Shown one piece after another: positions 1 to 11,925 of a stretch of 64,000 nt of DNA. Below the pieces are notes generated by a model, which was not told where the DNA came from, made no database searches, and worked only from the letters and a program-made list of their open reading frames with translations. How positions within the stretch are numbered: the stretch's first letter is position 1; the number at the start of each line of letters is the position of its first letter. A program made the position numbers and the translations under genes. Source of the DNA: Cryptomeria japonica (Eukaryota; Streptophyta; Pinopsida; Cupressales; Cupressaceae); contig NC_081412.1 of assembly GCF_030272615.1 (NCBI RefSeq), positions 139,502,747-139,566,746 of the forward strand, given 5' to 3'.

Positions 1-3000
1 CGTTTGCAGCTCTTATCTCTCTCGCATCTGGATTATATCTTTTTGAGCATTCTAGTACCAAATCTGTACATTGAATTGATATGGGAAAACATGCTGCTTC
101 AATCAAGCCGCTTCTTGCCACTCTACAAGACAATTTTGATTTGTCACCTTCCATGAAGAACTTTTTGATCTCCTGCAAATTTATGTGCCCAATCTTGGTA
201 TCATGAACCTCTGGAATCATGGTGGTGATCATCGGGGCATACTCATGCTCTTGAGCCTTGTATTTCATGATGATGTGTTTTGCAGATTCTTATATTGAAA
301 ACTGTTTGTAATATGTGAGTGAAATGCTTTAATAACTGGTTTGAACTTTGAATTTCAAATTTGTATTATCCTGCTTCAACCTTCTAGAGCATCCTCCTTT
401 CAAGACTGCATAGACTCGCTTATCTTTCTACAGCTTGTCGACGTATCTTCTTTGTCAAACACATCAAGTGTTAAGTCTCTGCTCCTTATGTGTGGATATT
501 TGAGGGACGTTGTCAAACAACTCACAGCCTCCCTTTTTTTTTATACACCTCCATATTTTGCATATAAGTTTACTAAATCATTTCGACTCATAACATCTGC
601 TAAAAACATTTTGTGCATATCTTGCAATCACTGCGATATATGCATTTCATTCGCTGAGACGACATCTCCTCAAGGCATGTTGTGGGAGCAAGGAGATTTC
701 TGGCAGAAAATCATGGAATTCGCTTGTAGGCTAGCGGAATACTTAGTTCATTTGCTTTTCTAACATCTTATCAACATACCCAACATCTTCAATACCTGCG
801 AGTGGTCTTCAATACCTGAGACTGGAGTTAGAGAGCACGATAGCATGCATATCTATCGGCATGCAAAGCAAATGTTAATAGGTAGTTATAAAACGACTTC
901 AGCCTTCCTTCCTGGCCACGTGGTAAGTTCCTTCCGCCAACTGCGGTTTCAGGCGAGCTTGGTGGTGCGATTTTCCAGTTAGAAAGGTATCGGCATGTTG
1001 ATCAACTTTGCCAAGTTGCCGATAACAACCAAAACATGACTTAAAACTGTAAGTTGGTTGCTGATATTTATATTCGGCTTGTTTATCCTTTTGGTCAACT
1101 TACCGATATCTTTCATGCATAAGTGAGTTTGATGCAGTTACCGATTTGAATGGAGAGATAACTTCGGGTTTGAATGCAAATTGAATACTTCAGCATACGT
1201 ATCGGCCAAGGCATTGCAACTACAAAAATTGATAAAAATCTGCAAATGTACATTCCTGAATGAATCGAAGAGGTGTTGAATCATTGGGCAGTCAAGAGTC
1301 GATACGTAACATGAATCTGCCGCCCAGTTGGGAAGAATGTTCAACGTAGCGACTCCACTGCTAGCCCGAGAGTAAGAGTCAACAAGCATTGGACTCCAAA
1401 GAAGCCGGGTGTCAATGCTCTACATTTTCGATTCGAAGTCTTCCATTTTGACATCAGTGGAAAGAATATTGGAAAAGAATTTGGTTTTACACCCACCAAT
1501 TGCATCAACTTGAAAATTTCTAAAGACTTCTTAATTTTAACAAATCGATCTGTGCATATTCTACAATCTTTGCTTGTCATGAGACCACATTTCTTTGAGT
1601 TATGTCGCCAAACTGTCCAAGAACCATGTCTACATTGTCAAATGATTTCGATGCTTTATCTATGATTCCTCATTTTGCATACACGCCGACTGGAGCAATT
1701 CCAACAATAATATATGTGCGCTGCATTTGCTTGATCATTTTTGAAGCATGCACAACGAATCCATTTTGTGTATTTCCCTGCAATCTTTTCTTTTAGGGGA
1801 TTATGTTTCTTTTTGGTAAGTTGAGAAATAGTTTATGCACCTTAACTGTGCTTCTTCATTACGCATGTAATCACGATGTGCGAGCTATCTTCACAACTTA
1901 CGTGTGTCGGCTTGTTTATTCATTTCACCAACATGCTGATACATTTAACCAAGCGATGAGATGATTATATTTGCCAACTAGCATCTTTCATATCAAACCA
2001 CCAAGAAAGTTACCAGTTAAAGTGGATAATGGGATAAATCGAGCTTGCATAGCATTCTTTATTTCATTGGTGGGTTCTTGAAAAACCATTAATGGCCGAT
2101 AGATAGAACTCATCGAACCACTTACCTTATTCTTTGCGGCTTCCATCATTGGTTTGCATAAACATCTTCGGCAACTTAGAAGTTATTATCAAAATATCAA
2201 ATTGTTTTGAAATGATACCGGTGACTTTTAAAAGTAGCACAAGCTACCATTAAGTTTTCTTCAAATGTTTTTCGGTGCCTTCGGAAATTAGAGAAAATTT
2301 GCTGATGGATAAATGAAACTTTGGAAACATGCCACATGCAAGTATATTGGCCTTTTTTTGAAAGTAAACCAGCTCGCCGATGATGAATTTCTCACTCGAA
2401 AGTGTTTTAACAAACCTACAACTTTGCAAACTTAGGTGAACTGTCGATGATGGTGCAAATAGAATGAAATTGCCAACCTACCGCAAATACATATCGGCCC
2501 CTTCATCCTCCACTCTAACTCGTCAGTGTATCCTTCTATTGTCGAAGTTTTCCACATAGGCAGTTTCATGTATGCTTGTTAGTTGATTGAATTGGCTTAT
2601 TTTATTCTTTCTTCAGCTCAACAGTAGGCCGATTGGAGTTAACCTTCTCTTGCTATTGGCATTTGATGAACTTTCCACAACTTGTGCTAGAAACTCAAGT
2701 CAATTTGGCAATAAAGATCAATCCAACATATCTTTGTCCATACTTGGAATTGATTCCACAAGTACTTGAAAGGGAACGTTGTCTTTGAACGAGAAATGAA
2801 TATCATTTATTACTTTTGTTCGCCAACATTTCCTCTACAAACCTAAATTTGGATCACTCTGAAGACTTCGACTAAAATGGAAGATAGCCCTTTTTCAACC
2901 GTTGTACCCTCAAAAATAAATTGAAATAACCATGACCATTTGAAGATGCATGAAGACAATGAAACCACATGAAATGCATGCGAGTATCTTCCATCAACTT

Positions 3001-3298
3001 GTGAAAATTTCAATGGTTAACAATATTTTAACTTTTGTCTCCCAAAGTTAAAAATTTTCACTATTTCACAAATGGGACAAACACATATGCACACTGAAGT
3101 TGTATTTTGATGGAAACAAATACCCGAAGAGATGGGTTTTCGTCCAAATCCCCCAAATCTTCTAGAACTTGGCGATCGTGGAAGCCCAAAGCTGCTAAAA
3201 CCTTCATGCAAGCTACTGATCTGAAAATGGAGAGGTAAGAATGAGAGCAATTGTTATGAAAGTTATTTTATAACTCTCCAAGAAGTTCGATCCATTAC
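1..3298. other. unassigned intergenic or intronic sequence
   Basis: I see no supportable gene here. Open frames such as 341-763 (140 codons) have no recognisable domain or conserved motif and no homologous copy elsewhere in the window. Short words related to ttgccgata and atcggcat recur between about 850 and 2500, which suggests an old decayed repeat. If the thioredoxin-like gene further right is intact, this stretch belongs to its second intron or lies beyond its end. Confidence 0.5.
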
Positions 3299-4017
3299 AC
3301 CATTGTTGATGTGTATTTTGTACACGACCTAACACAGAATAAAATACCCAGAGGTATCTTATCCTCTCTTGAATAAAGCCTTTGAATGCTGAAGATGTCG
3401 CGAAAAGGATCAATCGGGATGACTTCAAGGTTCTTCGTTGTAGGATCTCTACATGTGGATAAGCACCAGTGGTCGTTGTGTATGCTGTTTCTTCAAGGGG
3501 CCTTACATACTTTCAGAGAAAGCTTGTCCGTGTTACTCTCTTTCCAAATGCAAGAACAGGATTTTCCTAACACTAACAGATTTTCAAAAAATGTCAAAAG
3601 ATAAGGGTTTCAAGGAAGAGATACTTAAACTATTCCTAAGAATGACTCAATGAAGACTAGACTTGATAAGATTCTACCAATTTCAGTTTCGCCAAGAAAT
3701 TACAACTCTACTAGAATTGATGCGATCTTCTAAGGGGTTTCAATAGTTTTTCAAATCATCAAGGATATAGATACTATCATAGAGATACATATCAATACTT
3801 CCAGGAATGATTGAATTCTTAATCAATCTCAAGGTTTCCAGTTGACCACTCAGTAAGAAGCTAGTGGTTTGGAATGTGAATCTTACCAAAGATCAAGCAC
3901 AACACTTAGTCTTTCAAACTTAAACTTAAATTCTATTTCAACTGAGAGTGATTCAAGAAGATAAACAATCATGAAGATAGCCACAAGTATTGCAATAAAA
4001 CACTATAACTTCAATAT

Positions 4018-4023
4018 TTTATT
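4018..4023 (-). terminator. poly(A) signal of element A
   Basis: AATAAA on the minus strand, in a block that is well conserved with element B (14748-14753). It lies about 150 bp downstream of the second TATA box and about 700 bp before the element end, an arrangement like R and U5 of an LTR. Confidence 0.5.
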
Positions 4024-4165
4024 GATCTCAAAGCCAAATGGACAACAATTGTTCAAAATTCTTTCTTCACTACTCAATCTTACTACACAATAACTTTCTT
4101 CTCTCTAAGCTCTCTCTCTTCTCTAACTTTTTTCTAACTATTCCCTTGAAATGAAATGAGTGAGG

Positions 4166-4176
4166 GTATATATAGC
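4166..4176 (-). promoter_or_regulatory. second TATA box (P2) of element A
   Basis: GCTATATATAC on the minus strand, downstream of the ORF stop. The same sequence sits at the same place in element B (14902-14912), and a variant is in C (47091-47100). Its conservation in a copy that has lost the ORF suggests a promoter used by the element itself rather than by the ORF. Confidence 0.5.
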
Positions 4177-4366
4177 ATCCTCAAATACAATGAGTGGCCC
4201 AGATCAAAAGAAGATCAACGGCTGAGATTTTGACACCTAAACCCTAATTAGGGTTTGTTACAAAAAAGTCCCCATTTAGATAAACATTACTAATCCATAG
4301 CCAATAAAGAATTGGCACAAAAACCGAGGAGACATAGACCAATAGGAATTAAGCTGCCACATCATC

Positions 4367-7300
4367 TTATAACAACTTTTCATCTAGAATGTTGTTCCCT
4401 TTCCTATGTTGTTTCTTAGCATATTCAATGAATCTGGACACAATTCCCTCAATCTCAGCAATGGGAATCTCATGAAGATTCTTCATTCGTTCTTCTAAGT
4501 GAAGGACTTGATCAAAAGCAGTGAGAAGAGTTGTCTCCCATCCAGGTTCAAGTTCTTTGGTCTTCTCAATCAGGAACATAGTAGTGTACATCTGATCTCG
4601 TTGCTTATCTGTGATGAGGTTCTCCTCTTTGCAAAAGATGACCTTGACTCTCTCCTCCAACTCTTGGATGTCCACATCTGTCTCAATCTCGATCCGCCTG
4701 TCAAGAATGGTACACAATACCTCAAACACCTTATCTTGAATTGGATGAATGATACCTTCAACTCGGCTGCATCTGGTGTTGATGTCTTCAAAAAGGACCT
4801 CTTTCATCTGGAGCAGAGCTGACCACTGTAGGAGGTTATGGGTTCCTCCATCCATTATATTTTCTTGTGCCAGAATCCGTCTTGGTGTTTGTCTTATCAC
4901 TTGCAAGACAGGAATGATAACATCTCTAGTGTGAGTGAATGCAGCTACAGTTATCATTAGATTATGGATAATCTCAAGGACCTGGATAGCTCGATGAACT
5001 GTCTTCATCATTCTTGTTGCAAATTCAATGGCTACCGTGTGGGATTTATCAATCCAAGAGCTCATAAGCTGAAAGGGCTGATTAAGATGACTAAAATAGT
5101 TCCTCCAAGCACTGACCTGCCTTTCAAGCTTCTTATTCTTTTCCATTTCTTCTTTGAGTTTATCTTTAAGTGCTTCAAATGAATCAATTGCTTCTTCCAT
5201 CGCTTGTTCAGAGGTAAGTGGACCAAGCTCAAATGTTTCTAGGTCATACTCATCTGCAAGAATCTCATCCTCATATTTGTCCACCACTGGTGTAGCTACC
5301 TGTACTTTCCTGGATCCTGTCTCATCTCTAATTACCTTAGACATCTTTGTGGCCTTCTTCTTCTCCATTACCTCATGAGAATTTCCTATAAGGCTTTCCA
5401 AGTCAAACACATCTTCTCCCTCTTCAACCACAACTACCCTTGTCAGTCTCTCTTTCAGCCAATCAGGAATGGCAGATCTTGTTTCCCTCACTTGTATTTC
5501 TTTAGGTAGTGGCTTGTCTTCCCGGAAAGGAGATGTTGCTTCATCATCGTTCTTTTCTTCGTGTTGCTCATTAGCATCAACTTGGGGAGATTGACTTGAT
5601 GAATGTTGAGGCGTCTATCCTTTCTCTTGCTTATCATTTTGTACCATGGATTCCATAGACTCATCAACTTCATATACTATCTGCCTCTGATCTTCCCCTT
5701 GACTCACCTCCTTTTCATGCCTGGAAGATGTGCTTCGTGGGTGATCAGGGTTTGTTTTTTGCTTCTTCTTGGAAGGTTCTTTCTTCTCAGGTCCTTCTTT
5801 CCTCTTTGAGCCTTTGGAATGAGAAGTATTCTCACTCATGCTTGCTTCTCCTTCTTCTAGTCTTGCCTCCAAAGTAAATGTCATTGATACATTCTGCTCC
5901 TTCAACTTTTGATGTTGTACATCCACCCATTTGTGAGTGCAGTGCAGGATAAAACGGGAGCCATCAAAGCTCTCAAGTCTAAAACCTCGGGTTCATTCCA
6001 ATCTATCTTCACTTCTTTGTCCTCTTTCTCATAGGACGACTGGAGGTATCTACCATTATCCTGGGCTTGATCGGCTACTCTATAAACTTTGCATTTCCTA
6101 ATAAGATATAAGGGTAGCCTGGAATGCATCTTTCTTTTAACCTCTAAATCACCTGGGAGATTCATCCAAAAGTCCTCCACCTGAAACTCATGCTTGTACT
6201 TTCTACCGACTGTCTCCTCCATATAACCATGAGGATCAAAATTCTCTCACGAGGCAAAGGATGTGAATGAGTATAAGGATAATTCCTTCTCTGCATCTTT
6301 CGTGGCTTGAGTATTAGGACACACCTCAACTGAATTCCCTAGTATGATGGGCACGGGAATTCCATTTCCATGCTTGTGTCTGGATGCCTTCGCATAAGCT
6401 ACCAACTGTCTAGTCACCTCAAGTAGTACTATCCTGTCTGTTGGGTATCTTGGCAACATGTAAGGTGGTGAAGGACACCCGTGAACTCTAATGTATGTGA
6501 ACTTTTGAAACTAGATGAACCATGCGCCAAACTTCTTCACAAGCTCTTGTGCATCCAGAGACAGTCGATTGTGGATTCCTCCTTGCAATATCCTAGTAAT
6601 GTTCATCGTGAAGGTGTCATTGACTAACTTGTAGTCACTTCTAGGCGGATGATGCAGATGAACATAAGAATCACAAGCCCTTATTTCTTCGGGTCCTCTT
6701 CCAATCACTCCTCTGTGAGGTAGCCCTGCATATTCGAAACTCCTGATCAAGGCATATATAACATATGAGCTCATGTGGAACAATTTGGTGGGTCTTAGCC
6801 TTCTTAACTGTACGTCCAAACAATTGCTAATGATTTTGGCCCAATGAAGTATTCCTTTTCCTTGAACTATCACTTGTATGAAGAAGAACATCCACATTTC
6901 GAAGAAGAAGGCTTGAGAAGCACCTGTAACTCGATTGAGCAAAGTTATCAAGTCTCTATATTCCTCCTGAAAGTCGATCCTATGTGGTGTATTGGGAATC
7001 TTGTTCAGACGAGGCCGACTTTTGAGCAGCCAATTCTTATTAATGAAGTTCAAACAAGACTCGGGATCATCTTCATAAATCGACCTTGCTCCTTCTAAGC
7101 TTTTGTAAATCATGTCTTTATGGTCCGGAAGATGAAGAGCTTCGCCTATAGCTTCCTCTGAAAGGTAGGCTAGGATGTTCCCGTCTTTGGTTACAATCGT
7201 CCTTGATTGTGAGTCATAGTGGCGGGCACACTCGATCATCAACTCATGACACTTGACTGCGGGAGGGAAACCTGCCGCCTTGATGATGCCACTCTCAATC

Positions 7301-7494
7301 ATCCTCCTTGCAACAGGTGATGGCTTGCCAATGTAGGGGACCTCTCGAAACTTCTTCACATTGAAGTTTCCTAAGTTGGTGTCTCCAATATTACTCCACT
7401 TGGACACGATCCTGGTCTCCAATTCGTCGCTTCTCTGATCTTCCTTGATGAGAGTCTGCTGGCTAGTAGATCCTCCGGCTTTGGGGGTCGTCAT
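4367..7494 (-). pseudogene. broken copy of the large element ORF (A version)
   Basis: This is the same protein as the intact B ORF, recognisable along its whole length, but inactivated. By comparison with B there are stops at 6511-6513 (CAG to TAG), 6247-6249 (AGA to TGA) and 5615-5617 (CAG to TAG). A 5-bp tandem duplication (agtgc, near 5936-5945) shifts the frame. An 84-bp in-frame deletion removes 28 residues in the C-terminal part. The likely start is the ATG at 7494, ten bases after a TGTGTAG splice acceptor. The protein ends three residues earlier than in B. Function is unknown; see the B copy for domain layout. Confidence 0.85.
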
Positions 7495-7501
7495 TTGATG
7501 C

Positions 7502-7734
7502 CTACACAAAAGATTAAAGTTAGTCTTTGAGCATCATACCTTAAAGCATGGAACTTAAGACCTTTCGAGGGAATAGTTCAAAACATTTATTTGAAAATGA
7601 CATGATAACTCAAGAATTACGAATTTTCAAATTATGAATGAAAATCAGATTGCACAAAACTTAGATTTTCAAAGGATTGCTATGAGATCAAAACAAGTCT
7701 TGAATATAAACTTCAAAAGTTTAATTCTTCATAC
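7502..7734 (-). other. 5' UTR intron of the element A ORF
   Basis: Donor GAG|GTATGAAG at 7734 and acceptor TTTTGTGTAG| at 7502, 233 bp, placed directly before the start codon. Element B has an intron of 205 bp in the same place with the same splice-site sequences (GAG|GTATGG and TTGTGTAG|). Inferred from sequence only. Confidence 0.55.
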
Positions 7735-8023
7735 CTCCTTTGAAAGCTTAACTATCAACATTGGAAAAAATGAAGAAAGAAGATCAGACTTTGCTGGATA
7801 AGGATTGAATTGCTGGCCTTCTTGGATGAATTATGTCTTAATTAACCTTCAAAAAGCTTCACCCTCCACTAGCTTTTCAAAATTTGGAAATTATCCTTCA
7901 AGCAACTTCAAAATCTGGAAATTTAGCCTCCAATCTGCTGGGATTCGCTCCTTTCATCTGCTCCTCAAATTCGCATAAGAAGGAATGAATGAATGATTTT
8001 GAAAATGCTACAACACTCCTCCA

Positions 8024-8031
8024 TTATATAG
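8024..8031 (-). promoter_or_regulatory. TATA box (P1) for the element A ORF
   Basis: CTATATAA on the minus strand preceded by GAGCGCC, in a block shared with element B (18936-18943, preceded by GAAAGCG). It lies about 290 bp upstream of the intron donor and between the hairpin array and the ORF, so it is the best candidate promoter for the ORF transcript. Confidence 0.6.
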
Positions 8032-8361
8032 GGCGCTCACCCTAATTAAGCATAAGGCCGACATAGAAAATAAGGCAAAAATAAAATAAAAACCACTAAA
8101 AAGGAGGCCGACTTGCTTGTAAAGGCAAGTAAATATGTTTTGAGCGCTCACCTTTATATTTTAAATTTTAAAATTGATTTTGATGCCTTCAAGGTGGATT
8201 TTTCAATTATTTCAAGGCCTAAAAATTAATTAATTAAATTGCAAATGCTTTAATTCATGCGAATTTAATTCAACCTCCCAAATGTCTTGAATTTGGCAAA
8301 TTTGGAGAAATTTTTAGGAATATGGAGGTTTGATTGAGGTTTAATGAAGCTTCCTAATGAC

Positions 8362-11300
8362 TTCGCCCTGGACCCTCTGGAAGGGTTAGGAGCGATTTTT
8401 TCAATTTGGTCCTGAATCTCTCATTTCTTGACTCCAAAATCTCCTGGAAGGTGAGTTCATGCGTGCTTTGGCCTACTCCAAGTCTTGTATTCTGAATTTA
8501 TATCATTTTTCATGTAGGAATTAGGTGAAAATGTGAATTTCGCCATGGACCGTCTGGAAGGGTCAGGAGCAATTTTTGCTTATTAGGTCAAAATTCACCT
8601 TAATTTGATCATTGACCTCTTCCAAGGCAATCTCCAAGGTTTATTTCTCTCCATCACTGGGTTAGCTCATCAAAATTTTGAAGGAAATATTGTATTTTTG
8701 GGAATTTCGCCCTAGACCCTTTGGAAGGGTCGGGAGCGAAATTCTCTCCTGAGCTCAAAATCCTCATTTTTGTAAGTCCAAAACCTCACCAAGGCTTTCC
8801 AAATGGCATCTTTTACTGAGGTCCAGGCTTAGTCTCACTCAAATCTTGGAGAAAAAGGTGAATTTAGGGTTTTTTGCCCTGGACCCTCTGGAAGGGTCAG
8901 GAGCGATTTTTCCTCCTTAAGCTTACTCCTTCATCAGCTTTTGTTGAATTTTTCACTCATGGCTAGGCAATGTTCTTCCTCATTCACTCCAACTAAGTTT
9001 GGCTTGTTCTTGCAAGGTAAAATAGGGGTTTTTTAGATTTTCGCCCTGGACCCTCTGGAAGGGTCAGGAGCGACTTTCCCTCTCTGACCTAGAATCGTCA
9101 ACTTTTGAAACAAACAATTACTCATCAATGGTCTTAAAGGTCATTTCCACCTTGGTGTATCCTTGCCTTAGCACAAACTTAAAAGGAATAAGTTGATTTT
9201 ATGATTTTCGCCCTGGACCCTCTGGAAGGGTCAGGAGCGAATTTTGAGTTTTAGGCCTATTCCTTCATGCTTTTTAACTTCAAATCACTTCTAAGGCATA
9301 GAACATCATGCCTCTCTCCCATCCAAGTCCTGAAAAGCGAAATCTTGTCTTAAATTTGCAAGAAAAAGGGAGAATTTAGAAATTTCGCCCTGGACCCTCT
9401 GGAAGGGTCAGGAGCGAATTTCTTCCTTGGCTTCAAAACTTGTATTCATGGCAATCCATTTCCACTCTAAGGCAATCCAAATGCCTTCTCATACCCATGC
9501 CTAAGCTTAGCTTTGTCCAAACTTTGGAAGAAAAGACAGGTTTTAGGATTTTCGCCCTGGACCCTCTAGAAGGGTCTGGCTCGAAAATCCTTTTCTAGGC
9601 TTGGTTGCTTCCTCTTGACTATCTCAATTATCTTCAAAGGGCAAAACATACCTTCTCACACCCATTCAAGCCATAAAATCTAAAAAGTTGCCTTGTCCTT
9701 GCAAGAAAACAGGTGTTTTTTAGGAATTTCGCTCTGGACCCTCTGGAAGGGTCAGGAGCGAAATTCACAATTGTGCTCAATTCCTTCACCTCTTGATAAT
9801 TTCTTCCAACCTCAACATATTCCTAGGGACAATTCCTTCTATGTTTCACCTTATCCCTTATTTGACTTAGCAAAATTTGATAGTAAAGAGTGTTTTTGAG
9901 AAAATTCGCTTTGGACCCTTTGGAAGGGTCAGGAGCGATTTTCACCATTTTGACCAAAATCTTTCATTTTCTACCTCGAAACTTCTTTGCTAAGTGGGAT
10001 TTCATCTTGCACTATGCTAGGAATAGGATTTCATGTCCAAGAAAGGTTAAAAATGAGTTTATAAGGAATTTCGCTCTGGACCCTTTGAAAGGGTCAAGAG
10101 CGAAATTGCCTTTCTTGGCTAAAATCTCCATCACTCAATGCTATCAAACACTTCTCAAAGCAAGATCATGTCCATTCCTCTTTTCAACATGCTTTGGGCA
10201 CTTCAATTCAACTAAACCAAGCAAGAAATACCTCCTATAAAGTTTTTCGCCCTGGACCCTCTGGAAGGGTCAGGAGCGAATTCCTCAATTTAGGCTCAAT
10301 TCAATCATCATTTCAAGTTGATTTTACCTCTCAGGAAAAAAAACACTACTCCTTCATCCATGCCAAGCTTGACTAGATTTTTGCAAAAAATAGAAGGATT
10401 TGAAAATTTTCGCCCTGGACCCTTTGGAAGGGTCAGGAGCGAATTCCCTCTTTTGGGCAAAATCCTTCATTTCTTCATGACTTCCAAACATATCTAAAGG
10501 TTTCATCCTGCTCATTCTTCCTTTCATGATGCCTTAGGCTCCTCAATTTGATCAAACAACGCAATAAATGTCTCCTATAAACATTTTCGCCTTGGACCCT
10601 CTGGAAGGGTCAGGAGCGAAAATTAGGTTTTAAGCAAAATCCTTCATTCTTCAAAGTTGAAACTCCTTCAAGAGGCAAAAGGGAGTTGTCCTTGTTTCAT
10701 TCATGCCCAAAACTTGACCTTTTTCATTGCAAGATGAGAGCTATTCAAAATTTCACTCTGGACCCTCTGGAAGGGTCAGGAGCGAAAATTACCTTCCTTG
10801 TCCAAAATTCTTCATTTTGCATGCTTCCAAATCTTCAATTGTATCAAATGATGTCCAATCTTCATTCCAAGAGACCCTGCACATAAAAAAATTAGCCAAA
10901 ATTAGTGACAAATAAGCTCAAATAAGATTTTCGCTATGGACCCTCTGGAAGGGTCAGGAGCGAAATTTTCATTCCAGGCTAAACTGCTCAGTCTTTAAGT
11001 TTCAAACCATTTCACAAGGGAAGGTTAGATCATTTTCAAGGCCAGGAACTGGATTGCAAGTCGACTCAAAGCAAGAAATTGTATTTAGGATGAAATTCGC
11101 TCTGGACCCTTTGGAAGGGTCAGGAGCGAAAATCCTCTTTCAGGCATCATCTTGCTCTCCAAAATCGATCAAATCCCTCTCTAGGCAAGAACACATAAAT
11201 TCATCTTCAAACATGTCAAAACTTAGCCAAAACTGTGAAGGAAATCCAGTTTACAAAGATTTTCGCTCTGGACCCTTTGGAAGGGTCAGGAGCGAAAATC

Positions 11301-11461
11301 AAGCTTTGAGCTTAATTCTTGACCTTTTAAACTCCAAATTTCCCTAAGAGGTAAGCAAAGACCTTCCTTCATGCATCCCCATCAAAATCCTGTCTTTCAT
11401 CAAGCGAAAATGAGAGCTTTTCAAAATTTCGCTCTGGACCCTCTGGAAGGGTCAGGAGCAA
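8362..11461. repeat. array of 19 conserved hairpins (element A)
   Basis: A core of about 35 bp (TTCGCYCTGGACCCT, loop YTGGA, AGGGTCAGGAGCGAA) recurs 19 times, starting near 8362, 8539, 8705, 8873, 9039, 9207, 9383, 9550, 9726, 9904, 10070, 10246, 10408, 10586, 10752, 10929, 11095, 11261 and 11426. The core is a near-perfect inverted repeat, while the roughly 130-140 bp between cores is strongly diverged. The copy at 9550 has lost its 3' arm (ggtctggctcga). Spacing clusters near 166 and 177 bp. Short open frames crossing the array only translate the repeat and are not genes. Confidence 0.95.
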
Positions 11462-11879
11462 AAATTAGGTTTCCAGGCTAGATATTACCTTGATTCACTT
11501 CATTCTCCCTTTAACTTAACCAAATCAACTCCCTTTCTTCACTGACTATGCTTAGCTGACTCAGACTCAGAAACAAACAGGACCTTACCAAGAAAGACCT
11601 TCCTTCAATCTAGACCTGACCTGAGACCTATTCATCTTGTCTCTGACCTAACCAATTTGACTCTCCTGAAAGGCATGTTTCATTCTGGCAATCTTGAATC
11701 CTCAGGCAGATGACTAACAATTCCCCAAAATTTGGCTAGACTTAGCTTGAAAAAAAAAAACAAGCTTCCAAGGTTTAGCCCTAATCCAGCGAGCCCAGGC
11801 AGACCACTCACTCACTCAAAATCCTAAAAGCAGAGAGAAAAACAAGCAAAGAGAAAGCAAAACCAAAACAAAAGAGGGG

Positions 11880-11920
11880 GTCCCCATTCTAATGGGGCGA
11901 TGTGTGAAATGGTCACAACA
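11880..11920. repeat. conserved terminal block of element A
   Basis: GGTCCCCATT CT AATGGGG followed by CGATGTGTGAAATGG and TCACAACA. The CCCCATT/AATGGGG palindrome 20-30 bp inside the terminus is also in B and C, with different loops. It is the most conserved part of this end and probably a recognition or termination structure (inference). Confidence 0.7.
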
Positions 11921-11925
11921 ACCAT

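Larger units (their letters stand above)
3304..11920 (-). mobile_element. element A: TGTTG...CAACA element with hairpin array and large ORF
   Basis: The boundaries are set by TGTTGATGTG at 3304 and GTCACAACA ending at 11920, flanked by a perfect 5-bp target duplication accat (3299-3303 and 11921-11925). The layout and termini match elements B and C. On the minus strand the order is: palindromic terminus, 19 hairpins, TATA box, short exon, 233-bp intron, large broken ORF, second TATA box, poly(A) signal, terminus. The first several hundred bases are not repeated at the far end, so there are no paired LTRs. I see no reverse transcriptase, integrase or transposase motif. TG..CA ends with a 5-bp duplication are characteristic of LTR retrotransposons, so the whole unit may be one giant solo LTR, but this is inference. 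Confidence 0.85.

Noticed and set aside
341-763. 140-codon plus-strand open frame
   Set aside because: No domain, low-complexity aromatic-rich composition and no conserved copy; looks like a chance frame in AT-rich DNA.
4499-5378. Plus-strand frames opposite the large element ORFs (also 15623-18041)
   Set aside because: Antisense shadows of the minus-strand ORF; no independent start context or conservation.
9693-11347. Open frames across the hairpin array with recurring LDPLEGSGAK or SGPSGRVRSE peptides
   Set aside because: The recurring peptides are just translations of the hairpin core in two frames; frames break between cores.
8362-11461. CRISPR-like array (regular repeats with unique spacers)
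   Set aside because: Spacers are about 130-140 bp, repeats are palindromic and variable, the array lies inside a plant transposable element, and no cas-like gene is present.
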